Assembly (NCBI GenBank): GCA_035541455.1
Contig: DATKNH010000088.1
Location: 1-36,007, forward strand
Reading direction: 5' to 3'
Length of the DNA stretch: 36,007 nucleotides
Source: Syntrophorhabdales bacterium
GTDB lineage: Bacteria; Desulfobacterota; Syntrophorhabdia; Syntrophorhabdales; WCHB1-27
A program made the position numbers and the translations under genes. The notes under the pieces are model-generated. The model made no database searches, was not told the DNA's origin, and saw only the letters and a list, made by a program, of their open reading frames with translations. This document shows, one piece after another, positions 17,120-25,470 of this stretch (positions are counted from its first letter, which is position 1; each line of letters starts with the position of its first letter).

Positions 17120-17803
17120 TTACTTAAGCCGCGCTTCAACCGCTACCCAGTTTATGTTCTTGAAAAAAGCCTCTATGTAATCGGCTCTCTTGAGTCCATA
17201 ATCCAGCATGAATGCATGCTCGAATACATCACAGATCAGGAGAGGGTTGCAGCCTGCCGGATGGCCCACGTCATGCTCGTTGATCCAGAAGGTAATAAGA
17301 TTCCCGTTTGTCACATCCTGGTAAAGCACCGCCCAGCCGATGCCTCTCATGCTCGCAACCGCCTTGAACTCTTTTTCGAACGCCTCGTAGCTGCCGCAGT
17401 CCTGAGCAATCTTCTTACCCAGCTTTCCATCCTTGTTAATCGGCTCCTTGCCGCCGAGATTCTCAAAATAGTACTCGTGCAGCCGCATGCCATCGAATTC
17501 CCAACCCAGTCTCCGCCTTAATTCTGCGGCTTCCGGTGTGCCCAGCTTGTCCGCCTTCCCCATCCCGTCCAGCGTCTCAATAAGTTTATTGCTGTTGGTA
17601 ACGTAACCTTGATAGAGAGTGAAATGATTCTTCAGGAGCGTCTCACTGAAACCTTGCATGCCTATCAACTTGCTATAGTCCTTAGCCGTGTACATGTGTC
17701 TTCCTCCCTTCTCTTGTGTGCTGCCTGATGCTCTCTGCAGGCCACATGATGTGGCCATCAGGCCAATGCCGGCTACCTCTATGAATTGCCTCCTGTTGAG
17801 CAC
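17120..17803 (-). CDS. Superoxide dismutase (Fe/Mn family) with Tat-like N-terminal extension
   Basis: A 227-residue product if read from the GTG at 17803, or 191 residues from the internal ATG at 17695. The body is a Fe/Mn superoxide dismutase; ligands by alignment from memory are His60, His109, Asp192 and His196 ('DVFEHAF'). Residues 1-30 look like a Tat leader: 'NRRQFIEVAGIGLMATSC', with twin Arg, a hydrophobic stretch and a Cys at 20 that could be lipidated. The GTG has GGAG 7 bases upstream. The internal ATG also has a near-perfect GGGAGGA 6-7 bases upstream, so both forms may be made. It is 34 bases after tpx. Confidence 0.93.
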   Translation of the reverse strand: MLNRRQFIEVAGIGLMATSCGLQRASGSTQEKGGRHMYTAKDYSKLIGMQGFSETLLKNHFTLYQGYVTNSNKLIETLDGMGKADKLGTPEAAELRRRLGWEFDGMRLHEYYFENLGGKEPINKDGKLGKKIAQDCGSYEAFEKEFKAVASMRGIGWAVLYQDVTNGNLITFWINEHDVGHPAGCNPLLICDVFEHAFMLDYGLKRADYIEAFFKNINWVAVEARLK

Positions 17804-17837
17804 GGGGTCGCTCCAGAGCCTTTCGGATCAAGAGTTT

Positions 17838-18353
17838 TCAGCCCACCAATTTGGCCGCCTCTTGGAGCGCCCTGTCATAATCCGGATGATGGGTCACTTC
17901 AGGCACAATCTGTTGGTACGTGATCGTATCAGACTTATCGATAACAAAGATCGAACGTGCCAGCAATCTCAATCCTTTGATAAGCACTCCGTAAGACGTG
18001 CCGAACGCAGCCTCCCTGTGGTCAGAGAGCGCCTTGACCCTGTCGACACCGGCATCGGCACAATATCTCGCTATGGCAAACGGGAGATCCATACTGACGT
18101 TCATGATAACCACGTTGTCTGATAATTTCTGCGCTTCGTCATTGAACCTGCGGGCCTGCAAATCGCACACAGGAGTATCAAGCGATGGTGTGACGCTCAA
18201 AATCTTCACTTTTCCTTTGAAATCGGAAAGGGAAACTTCTTTCAACTCTTTGTCGATCAGCGTGAAACCAGGAGCCTTGTCCCCGACCCTGGTTGCATTG
18301 CCGAGCAGGGTCAGCGGATTTCCTGCGAATGTTACTATCCCCGTACGTTCCAT
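17838..18353 (-). CDS. tpx: Thiol peroxidase, atypical 2-Cys peroxiredoxin
   Basis: A 171-residue Tpx that reduces hydrogen peroxide and alkyl hydroperoxides using thioredoxin. The signature 'TPSLDTPVC' carries the peroxidatic Cys63, and the resolving Cys98 is in 'ARYCADAG'; the 35-residue spacing fits the family. The N-terminal 'GNPLTLLGN' and 'VGDKAPGFTL' are typical. I start at the ATG at 18353 because GAGGGGG lies 6 bases upstream; the frame also has an ATG two codons earlier, which overlaps the purine run. It heads the tpx-sod-rhodanese-receiver group. Upstream, TTGACA occurs at 18433-18438 on the minus strand, but the matching -10 is poor. Confidence 0.96.
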   Translation of the reverse strand: MERTGIVTFAGNPLTLLGNATRVGDKAPGFTLIDKELKEVSLSDFKGKVKILSVTPSLDTPVCDLQARRFNDEAQKLSDNVVIMNVSMDLPFAIARYCADAGVDRVKALSDHREAAFGTSYGVLIKGLRLLARSIFVIDKSDTITYQQIVPEVTHHPDYDRALQEAAKLVG

Positions 18354-18538
18354 ATGCATCCCCCTCTTTTGTGTGCCGTTTTGTTAAGAACCAATCCTAG
18401 ATGTAATTCAATCTGATCACTGGAAGCCTAAATGTCAAGGAGTTGCGAAGTTGCGGCCAGCAGCCGCCGGCCTTTGGCTATCGACAAAGATCTTCTTTGA
18501 CCTGGCGATGGCCGGCAGATGATGATCGAAGCTGCTCG

Positions 18539-19753
18539 CTAGGCGAAGCGTTTGCGCAGAATCAGCGAACCCAGGGCGCCGGCAACAGAGACTGCTGCAG
18601 AAAGCAAGAAGGCGTAAGTGAATGTGCCCGTCGCGTCCTTAATCCATCCGCCGAGAGCAGGGCCGAGAGCCTGCCCGACACCAAAGAAGAGCGTGATGAA
18701 CCCGAGCCCTGCAGGAGCAAGTCTTCCTCCCACCGCGTCGCCTGATGCTGCTGCCATGATAGTAGGAATAGACCACGCAGTTATACCGAAGATCACACCG
18801 GATACATAGAATCCGACGCTATTCTGCCAGAATGCAAATATGACGTAGGAAGTTGCGAGCGTAAGGTATGCCAGGAGGGAACCGTACCTCCGGCCAAGAA
18901 GATCAGAGACGCCTCCCCATATCACACCGCAGAAAATACTGAAAAGACCGAGCACCGCAAACATCCTGCCGGCATCAGCCGGTCTCAGACCGCATTCCTT
19001 GCATATATACGCCACAAAGAACGTGAGGTAGATGATATACGAGAATCCATACATGAAGTAGACACAGCCCAATTTCCATATCTCCGGTTCTCTCACAACA
19101 TCTTTCCATGCAGAAAAGAGCGTCACCTTAGGCCCCTGCGTCCTGTCCTCATCTCCCCCGTACAGAGTGAGCCCTTTTTCCGCTGGGGTGTTCCTCAGGA
19201 AAAGATAGCAGACGAACGATAGTATGAACACTGTGATGCCCATGAAATACCACGCGTATCTCCAACCGACAGTTCCAAAACGGGCGATGACTCCCGGCAG
19301 AATCAGCCCTGAAAGAAAAAGCCCCACCCCGATTCCTCCCGAGACAATCCCTGTGCCCAAGCCCCTCTTGCGTGCCACGAACCATGCAGCGGGAAGGGCC
19401 ATGATGGGCACGTAAGCACTGCCGTTCCCCAGACCCGTGATCAATCTCATGAAAAAGGCAGCAACAAAGGAATTAGAGGATCCCGTCAGAACAAGGCTGA
19501 TGCCTATGACCAGAAGGGAGATAAAAACGACTCTCCTGACGCCGAAGCGCGCAGCAAGAAAGCCTCCTACAATAGAGAGGCAGAGATAGCCTATGAAATT
19601 ACCGGTGCCGATAAGCCCCACCTGCGTATAGGTGAGGGACAAACCCTCCCGCATGGATGGCAGGATCACTGAATAAGACATCCTGCCGAAGCCGTGAGCG
19701 AGGATCGTGACAAGCGTACCCGTGAAAGCGATTATCCAGGCGTAATGGACCAT
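18539..19753 (-). CDS. Major facilitator superfamily transporter
   Basis: A 404-residue polytopic protein with about 12 membrane helices in two six-helix halves joined by a charged loop (about 205-225, 'EDRTQGPK'). The MFS loop motif between helices 2 and 3 is present as 'GGFLAARFGVRR', with a second-half counterpart 'GGVSDLLGRRYG'. Substrate cannot be deduced; family members move sugars, organic acids, nitrate or drugs. The frame opens at an ATG at 19753. It stands alone: about 185 bases separate its stop from tpx and about 270 bases, including a dispersed repeat, separate it from the cupin gene. Confidence 0.9.
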   Translation of the reverse strand: MVHYAWIIAFTGTLVTILAHGFGRMSYSVILPSMREGLSLTYTQVGLIGTGNFIGYLCLSIVGGFLAARFGVRRVVFISLLVIGISLVLTGSSNSFVAAFFMRLITGLGNGSAYVPIMALPAAWFVARKRGLGTGIVSGGIGVGLFLSGLILPGVIARFGTVGWRYAWYFMGITVFILSFVCYLFLRNTPAEKGLTLYGGDEDRTQGPKVTLFSAWKDVVREPEIWKLGCVYFMYGFSYIIYLTFFVAYICKECGLRPADAGRMFAVLGLFSIFCGVIWGGVSDLLGRRYGSLLAYLTLATSYVIFAFWQNSVGFYVSGVIFGITAWSIPTIMAAASGDAVGGRLAPAGLGFITLFFGVGQALGPALGGWIKDATGTFTYAFLLSAAVSVAGALGSLILRKRFA

Positions 19754-19842
19754 GCTGCACCCCCCTTGATCCGATTGTAGAGGAGGCGCATAAGCGTGTC
19801 AAGAAATTATGGATGAACAACGACTTCGTCAAAAGCCCATCT

Positions 19843-19879
19843 GCTTCGTTGCCTGCGTCGCGCGTTACTCCGACGTACT
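19843..19879 (+). repeat. Dispersed repeat, copy B
   Basis: A 37-base sequence starting GCTTCGTTGC and ending CGACGTACT; it is 31/37 identical to copy A at 11323-11359 with the same internal spacing. It lies in the noncoding DNA upstream of the MFS gene. Unlike copy A it is not flanked by the 12-bp ACACCAAGTTGT arms. Confidence 0.6.
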
Positions 19880-20025
19880 TGCAGGGTAGCGGATAACTAA
19901 GGTCGCTTCGCCTGGTAGTGTCTGCAATACATTGAGCGAAAAGGTTAATTGGACCAGCCGGAAGAACTTTCGTGGAACGAACAGTGTTCCGGCTCATGCG
20001 TTCTTCTCGGCCTTATAGTAGCTCC

Positions 20026-20385
20026 TCACGATTTGGCGTAGTTGACCATGCCCGAGATATCGATCACGACGACGGGCTCATTTCCGACTACCCAGCCGTC
20101 ATGCCCCGGAGGAAGAAGCGATACATCGCCGGGACCGAATTCAGCTTCGGTGCCGTCATCCATTACCACATGGAGACGTCCGGATACGTGATACTGCAAG
20201 TGAGGAGCTTCGCAACTCTTCGTCTTAGCTATTGGCTTCACGCAGGTCGACCATTTCCATCCCGGCTCAAGCGTTGCGCGGCCAAAGGTAACGCCCCCGA
20301 TAGTGACGAGTTCCACCCTCCCCTTATCAAACGTACGGGTCTCGTCGGGATTCGAGAGATTCTTCTTTTGCATTTTTTCGCTCAT
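20026..20385 (-). CDS. Cupin domain protein
   Basis: A 119-residue small beta-barrel protein. The two cupin motifs can be followed: the first around 'PHLQYHVSGRLHVVMDDG' (about 61-78) with His residues that could bind metal, and the second around 'FGPGDVSLLPPGHDGWVVG' (about 83-101). Small single-domain cupins range from metal enzymes to ligand sensors, and no specific substrate can be assigned. The ATG at 20385 has GGGGG 5 bases upstream. It lies about 95 bases after the end of the NrfD operon on the same strand and could be its last gene, or be independent. Confidence 0.85.
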   Translation of the reverse strand: MSEKMQKKNLSNPDETRTFDKGRVELVTIGGVTFGRATLEPGWKWSTCVKPIAKTKSCEAPHLQYHVSGRLHVVMDDGTEAEFGPGDVSLLPPGHDGWVVGNEPVVVIDISGMVNYAKS

Positions 20386-20480
20386 AAATACCCCCGCATT
20401 CTTGATTAGTGATTGGAACAGCTTGTTATAAGATGAGGTTGCCGCAGCATGCTGTCAAGACACGAACAGACGAGAGGTGC

Positions 20481-21686
20481 TCAGCCTTGAACCGGGGGCG
20501 TCTCTTCCTTTTCCCACGGGGGAAGCCATCTGATGAGAACATAAAGAATGACAAATGGAAGCACGAGAAAAGCTAGCGAAACAAGCAAACCTTCGATCCC
20601 GCCCACTGACATCTTGTATGCGGTGAGGCCCCTGAAGCTCTTGGAGAAAAGTTGTCCTCCAATGACGACATTCCACCTTGTGCTGAAAATCCCGAACTGG
20701 ACGAGGAGACCGACGATAAAGTAGCTCAGCCTTCTGATTTCCGCTGGCCACTTGAACATTTTAATGAGGGCTATCGCTACGAGCGGGATAATCATGCCCA
20801 GAATAAGCTGGATAACGATCAGGCTGGTAAAAAGCCTTTCGGATATCAATTGCGCGAGAATATGGATCGACTCTTCCGACTGGTAAATACGGTGCACGAA
20901 ATCGAGAAATTCCAGGGAGAAATCAACGATCATCATGTAAAAAAGAAAGCTGGCCAGCTTGTCAATACAGGCCATATCCGGTTCCTGTCGCTTCAACAGA
21001 ACAACGACCATGTAGATCAAAAGGACCAGCGCAATTCCCGACACTATCGCAGAGAAGAGAAAGACGATGGGCATGAGCACGCTCGACCACCATGGGTTTG
21101 CTTTGACCGAACCGAAGATGAAACCTACATACCCGTGAAGCAGGAACGCAGAAGGAATACCGACAACCGTGATTGCGTAAACAGCTTTCTTGTCAAACGC
21201 AAATGCCTCATGAGACCGATCCTTGGTAAAGAGCGAGAGCAGTCTGTACACAAAACGTTTGTATCCTTTTTCCTGATCGGCCAGTTCCAGGAAGTCCTTC
21301 CGATAGTCAAACCAGATCTCCATGAGCAGAACTGCCATCAGGTACCATATGTAGACGAACCCAAACATCGCCATGGCTGAAGTCGGGCTCGGCGTCATGA
21401 ACATCTCGTATCCTCTTTCAGGGTGGGTGAGGTGAACCACGAGAGGCAGAGGGGCCACGAGCAGAAACGACAGGGCTGTCAGGAGCGCAAGACGATACGT
21501 GGGCTGCACTTCCTTTACTTTGAACACCTTCACCAGCGAAGCGAGGATAAAGGCTCCGGCCACAAGTCCTGTGATATACGGGTACACCACGATCAGAAGA
21601 TTCCATCCCAATTCAATTTCGTTGGGATAAATAAACCCGACTACCAGTTTCAATGTTTCATAGAGACGCGCAATTTCGTGATCCAA
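20481..21686 (-). CDS. NrfD/PsrC-type membrane quinone-interacting subunit (module 2)
   Basis: A 401-residue integral membrane protein with about ten helices, of the NrfD/PsrC family (also ActC, QrcD and HmcC types). The family exchanges electrons between quinone and an attached Fe-S subunit, in some complexes coupled to proton movement. 'PLPLVVHLTHPERGYEMF' and the Trp/Pro-rich 'VKANPWWSSVLMP' are family-like. The start is a TTG at 21686, 2 bases after the ferredoxin stop, with GGAGG 10 bases upstream; no nearer in-frame Met exists. It is the third gene of the second module (octahaem cytochrome, ferredoxin, NrfD) and ends the six-gene redox operon. Confidence 0.9.
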   Translation of the reverse strand: MDHEIARLYETLKLVVGFIYPNEIELGWNLLIVVYPYITGLVAGAFILASLVKVFKVKEVQPTYRLALLTALSFLLVAPLPLVVHLTHPERGYEMFMTPSPTSAMAMFGFVYIWYLMAVLLMEIWFDYRKDFLELADQEKGYKRFVYRLLSLFTKDRSHEAFAFDKKAVYAITVVGIPSAFLLHGYVGFIFGSVKANPWWSSVLMPIVFLFSAIVSGIALVLLIYMVVVLLKRQEPDMACIDKLASFLFYMMIVDFSLEFLDFVHRIYQSEESIHILAQLISERLFTSLIVIQLILGMIIPLVAIALIKMFKWPAEIRRLSYFIVGLLVQFGIFSTRWNVVIGGQLFSKSFRGLTAYKMSVGGIEGLLVSLAFLVLPFVILYVLIRWLPPWEKEETPPVQG

Positions 21687-21688
21687 AA

Positions 21689-22480
21689 TTAACGAACCTC
21701 CAGGTCAATATCCGCGTAATAGACTTTCGGCTCCGTGTTGAGGCCCGGCTTCAGAACAAATGTCTTGTTGAAACGCATGAACTGGATAATAGGACTCGCT
21801 TTGCTCTTGAGGTCACCAAAGACCCTCGCCTGCGTCGGGCAAACTTCAACGCATGCAGGTAACAGCCCCTTAACGACTCGATGGTAACAGAAGGTGCATT
21901 TGTCCGCAACACGTCTCGTCGGATGAATGTAACGCATGCCGTAGGGACAGGCCTGGATACAGTAACGACAGCCGATGCACCATTTCGAATCGACTAACAC
22001 CACACCGTCCTCTGTTCTGTACGTTGCTCCGACGGGGCATACCTGGACGCACGGGGGTTTCTCACACTGATTACAGATTTTCGGGACGAAGAACGTCTTG
22101 AAAATTCGTTTATCCGATACAGGAGCTCTGAAACCATCCTTACCGCCGTTGGGACTATCAACGGTAGTCTGACCATCCTCCGTTTCTATGTAGCGTTCCA
22201 CCCACGTTCTGAAGTAGAACGGATAGTCAGGCACATTGTTTTCTTTTTTGCACGCGTCAACACAACGGCCGCAGCCGATACATCGATCGACTTTAATCCC
22301 CATCGCGTAGAGATGTTCTGCAGGCTTGTACTTGATGCCATACCAGTCACTCAGGCTTTTCCTTTCCGTTGCCGCAACAAGGGCACCGGGCACAGAGAGG
22401 GACGCAACCCCCACGAGGATCATCCTGCAGAAATCTCTTTTGCCTTTGTCCGGGCTGTCTCCCGGCCCTTCTTTTTCCAT
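21689..22480 (-). CDS. Four-cluster [4Fe-4S] ferredoxin subunit, DsrO/NrfC-like (module 2)
   Basis: A 263-residue electron-transfer subunit with four cysteine groups expected to bind four [4Fe-4S] clusters: 'CIGCGRCVDAC', 'CNQCEKPPCVQVC', 'CIGCRYCIQAC' and 'CTFC...CVEVC'. The N-terminus resembles a Tat leader, but the twin Arg is replaced by Lys-Arg ('GKRDFCRMILVG'), unlike its paralogue at 24568, which has 'SRRDFIKLA'. The family places this subunit on the periplasmic face, bridging cytochrome haems and NrfD. Its ATG overlaps the octahaem cytochrome end almost exactly (22480/22481). No molybdopterin subunit is encoded beside it. Confidence 0.93.
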   Translation of the reverse strand: MEKEGPGDSPDKGKRDFCRMILVGVASLSVPGALVAATERKSLSDWYGIKYKPAEHLYAMGIKVDRCIGCGRCVDACKKENNVPDYPFYFRTWVERYIETEDGQTTVDSPNGGKDGFRAPVSDKRIFKTFFVPKICNQCEKPPCVQVCPVGATYRTEDGVVLVDSKWCIGCRYCIQACPYGMRYIHPTRRVADKCTFCYHRVVKGLLPACVEVCPTQARVFGDLKSKASPIIQFMRFNKTFVLKPGLNTEPKVYYADIDLEVR

Positions 22481-23221
22481 CTATCGTGCTCCAGGCATGT
22501 GCGGATAGTGACATTCCCAGCAAAGATACTTGCCGCCATGGGTCGCCATGTCGACCCTTGGTATTTCTTTTCCGGCCGTGGAATCTTGAGCATGACACTT
22601 GCCGCAGGCGTCCCTCGTTTGAGGTTTCTTTGCCATATTGGCCCGAGGGGAAAGCTTGTGGTTCACCGGGACCTCGTGGCACGTCGTGCACGCGAGACTC
22701 CCGTGGCGTGAAATCGAGATGGTACGCTGTATCGTGGCATGACAGGCTTCGCACCCTTTGGGCGGATGGGGCGGCTTTGGATCATGCGGCTGGTGACAGG
22801 CTGTACAAAGCTTCAACGGGTTATGCGACTCCGATACAACCTGCGGAAAACCCGTCGGCCGAGACGGCTGATATTCATGACAAAGCAGACAGTTGGCCCT
22901 TGTGCGAGGAATCTGCGGTTTCTGTTTTTCCTGGTCCTGGGTGTGGATGTAGGCGGCGCCGTGGCATGTTTCGCAGGCCAGACCCCGGTGAAAGCCTTCT
23001 TTTTTCGTCGCAGAGATTTCGCTGTGACAATCCGCACAGGCTTCGCTTCCGGCATACTTAACCGGGATCTCAGCATTCTCTATGACGGAATTAGCCCTGT
23101 AGTGCCCCCACAGGCCGTACGTGGAAGGGATGAGCAGATGCCTGACGCCAAAATAGAGCACGATCAGTACGACCACAGGAACGATGAGGTGACGTATCTG
23201 CTCAGGTGTGCGTTTCCACAT
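22481..23221 (-). CDS. Membrane-anchored octahaem cytochrome c (module 2)
   Basis: A 246-residue protein with one N-terminal membrane segment (about 12-30) and eight CxxCH haem c attachment sites: CADCH, CETCH, CLLCH, CTACH, CEACH, CTTCH, CGKCH, CWECH. Many additional His residues could serve as distal ligands. It should face the periplasm and carry electrons to or from the ferredoxin/NrfD pair encoded next. The start is uncertain: the ATG at 23221 ('MWKRTPEQIRHL') gives a natural anchor but has only a weak ribosome binding site; a TTG at 23275 with GGGAG upstream would add 18 residues. A 99-base gap separates it from the first module. Confidence 0.92.
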   Translation of the reverse strand: MWKRTPEQIRHLIVPVVVLIVLYFGVRHLLIPSTYGLWGHYRANSVIENAEIPVKYAGSEACADCHSEISATKKEGFHRGLACETCHGAAYIHTQDQEKQKPQIPRTRANCLLCHEYQPSRPTGFPQVVSESHNPLKLCTACHQPHDPKPPHPPKGCEACHATIQRTISISRHGSLACTTCHEVPVNHKLSPRANMAKKPQTRDACGKCHAQDSTAGKEIPRVDMATHGGKYLCWECHYPHMPGAR

Positions 23222-23320
23222 AAAACCAATCCGACAAGTGCCCGTAAAGTAATATAACTGACGCTCGCCTGTCAATAGGCATACTTACTCCCACCAGAAT
23301 AACTTCACCAGGAAAGCCCC

Positions 23321-24571
23321 CTATCTGGGCTCGATTTTCGTAAGGTCCTTTGCGTACTTTGAGTGTACAAAGTCGCCGCGTACAATTGGAATCGCCACCT
23401 TCATGAACAGGGTGAAGACCAGCAGTCCGCAGGCCCATACCCCAAGGGAGATCGCCAACTCGGAAAAATTGGGGAAGTACTCATAAATTTCGCCGAGAGG
23501 ATCGGGAATAAATCCCGGAGCCACAAAGCCCGGTCCCTTTTCGATCCAGACACCCACGATAATCATGAAGGCACCCAGATTAAGAGTGGGGAGTCTCTTT
23601 CTTGTGCTTGGCACAAGAAAGAGAATAAACGCAGTTATGTTGAATGCCAGGGAAAGCCACATCCAGGGAACGAGTGCCCGGTGACCATGCAATCCTTCAT
23701 AGAGGTAACGGAGCGGCGCCAGGTGAATGGTGTTGGAGTAATACTCCTTGAACACCTCCGCGCCCAAGAGGAAGATATTCAGAAACATGGCATAGGCGAT
23801 CAACTCGGCGATCTTGAACAAAGCCTCATCCGAGAATTTTATCTGGGAGACTTTCCTGATCACCTGAAAAATAATGATCACCATCGCAGGACCTGAGCAG
23901 AAGGCACTCGCCAGGAACCTCGGCGCCAGAATAGAGGCGTTCCAGAAAGGGCGGGCCGCAAGCCCGTTGTACAAAAAGGCCGTGACCGTGTGTATGCCCA
24001 CTGCCCACGGGATGGAGAGCAGGATCAGCGGCACCACAAAGGAACGGACCGGCTCTTTCTCATAGTACGAGTTGACGAGAATGTATACAGGGACAATCAC
24101 ATTCAAAGCCAGGTAGCCATTGAGGACTATTACGTCCCATGCAAGCAACGAGTTCGGGAAGGCGAGCTTGCCGATGCCGGGCATGAGGTGCCAGAACCTG
24201 TCAGGCCTCCCGAGATCGACCGTAACAAAGAGCAGCGCCATCACAATCGACGAAGCCGCGAAGAGCTCTCCGAGAACCACAATCTCTTTGATAGGGTCAA
24301 AGTGGTAGACGTAGGCCGGGATGACGAGAAGCACGGCCGCGGCCGCCACGCCCACAAGATACGTAAAATTTGCTATGTAGAGACCCCAGGAGACCTGGTC
24401 TCTCATGCTCGTGAGGATGAGACCTGTTTCCATCTGCTTTACATAGAACCAAAGACCGACTGCGATCACAAAAAGCAGGAGGGCGCACCAGAGGTAATAA
24501 ACCGGTCTTCCTTTAGCTACAAGAACCAGCGTCCGTTTGAAAAATTTCCACGCTTCCATATCAACCGTCAC
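23321..24571 (-). CDS. NrfD/DsrP/HmcC-type membrane quinone-interacting subunit (module 1)
   Basis: A 416-residue membrane protein with about ten helices, another NrfD-superfamily subunit. Family-like features are 'SWGLYIANFTYLVGVAAAA' (about 61-79), 'VTVDLGRPDRFWHLMP' (about 117-132) and 'LLAWDVIVLNGYLALN'. The first two resemble the DsrP/HmcC branch more than the shorter PsrC branch. It likely oxidises or reduces menaquinol for the tetrahaem/ferredoxin partners. The GTG start at 24571 overlaps the ferredoxin stop (GTGA); an ATG four codons later is an alternative. It is clearly distinct from the module 2 NrfD in sequence, so the two modules are not a recent duplication. Confidence 0.92.
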   Translation of the reverse strand: MTVDMEAWKFFKRTLVLVAKGRPVYYLWCALLLFVIAVGLWFYVKQMETGLILTSMRDQVSWGLYIANFTYLVGVAAAAVLLVIPAYVYHFDPIKEIVVLGELFAASSIVMALLFVTVDLGRPDRFWHLMPGIGKLAFPNSLLAWDVIVLNGYLALNVIVPVYILVNSYYEKEPVRSFVVPLILLSIPWAVGIHTVTAFLYNGLAARPFWNASILAPRFLASAFCSGPAMVIIIFQVIRKVSQIKFSDEALFKIAELIAYAMFLNIFLLGAEVFKEYYSNTIHLAPLRYLYEGLHGHRALVPWMWLSLAFNITAFILFLVPSTRKRLPTLNLGAFMIIVGVWIEKGPGFVAPGFIPDPLGEIYEYFPNFSELAISLGVWACGLLVFTLFMKVAIPIVRGDFVHSKYAKDLTKIEPR

Positions 24572-25470
24572 AGTCCGAAAAAGTAATAGAACTTTGGCTC
24601 CGTATTCAAATCCTCTTTCAGCCTGAAGACCCTCTTGTGATCGAGCAGATAGCGGATCTCGCTGTCCGGATCAAGCAGATTGCCGAATTTACGCGTGCCC
24701 GTGGGACAGGCCTCCACGCAGGCAGGATATCTTCCATTGCGAACTCTCTGGACACAGAAGGTGCATTTATCGACGACATTCTTATAGCGCGGCCTATTGC
24801 CCAGGTAGTGAACTGCTGTGTTGAGCTCCTCTGTGGGAATGTTCGGCTCAGCCCAATTAAAGACCCTGCCCTTGTAAGGACATGCCGCTATGCAGTACCT
24901 GCACCCGATGCACCAGTTATAATCGACCACAACAAGTCCGTCAGGCTCTTTCCAGGTCGCACGCACCGGACAGACTTTCACGCACGGGGGATTCTCGCAG
25001 TGCTGACATTGCACCGGCATATAGACGTAACCCGGCTCAGGCACCTGCGACGGGTTGTAGTAGTGTTCCGCATTCTCAAGATTGATAAGGCTGCCTTCGG
25101 GAAGCCGTATGACCCTGATCCACTGCAGCTGCGGATTGTACCTTGAGTTGTTGTTCTCTTTTACACACCCGTAGACACAACGTCTGCACCCTATACATCT
25201 CGACAGGTCAAGGCCATAGGCCCACAGAGTGCCTGGCTTTGCCCCTTTCGTGCTTATCGTGAACTGCTTGCCATACTTCTTAAGGTACTTCTCTTCGAGA
25301 CGTGCGATCGTCCGCTTCTTATCCTCTTCGGTCATCTCAAGGTAGTGCGTCTGGAGGAACTCCTCGAGATCCGCCTTCTTACAGGAGATGCCTGACAGGC
25401 CAAGACCCGAAAGCGTGGCAACAGACGCCAGTTTGATGAAATCTCTCCGTGAGTAACGTTTACCTGCCAT
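24568..25470 (-). CDS. Tat-exported four-cluster [4Fe-4S] ferredoxin subunit, DsrO/HmcB-like (module 1)
   Basis: A 300-residue protein. It opens with a textbook Tat motif 'SRRDFIKLASVATLSG' (residues 7-22), followed by 'SGISC', where the Cys could be lipidated or simply lie after the leader. Four cysteine groups follow: 'CIGCRRCVYGC', 'CQHCENPPCVKVC', 'CIGCRYCIAAC' and 'CTFC...CVEAC', for four [4Fe-4S] clusters. The folded, cofactor-loaded protein should be exported and dock on NrfD. It starts within the cytochrome stop (TAATG at 25468-25472) and ends within the NrfD start, so the three genes are translationally coupled. It is about 37 residues longer than the module 2 counterpart. Confidence 0.94.
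   Translation of the reverse strand: MAGKRYSRRDFIKLASVATLSGLGLSGISCKKADLEEFLQTHYLEMTEEDKKRTIARLEEKYLKKYGKQFTISTKGAKPGTLWAYGLDLSRCIGCRRCVYGCVKENNNSRYNPQLQWIRVIRLPEGSLINLENAEHYYNPSQVPEPGYVYMPVQCQHCENPPCVKVCPVRATWKEPDGLVVVDYNWCIGCRYCIAACPYKGRVFNWAEPNIPTEELNTAVHYLGNRPRYKNVVDKCTFCVQRVRNGRYPACVEACPTGTRKFGNLLDPDSEIRYLLDHKRVFRLKEDLNTEPKFYYFFGL

Noticed and set aside
18410-18438. Promoter for tpx with perfect TTGACA at 18433-18438 (minus strand)
   Set aside because: The best -10 at proper spacing is CAGATT, only three of six matches; not listed as a feature.
20652-21380. Plus-strand open frame of 242 codons, very rich in Asp, Glu, Arg and His
   Set aside because: The composition is what results from reading a membrane-protein gene (NrfD) on the opposite strand; there is no start context.
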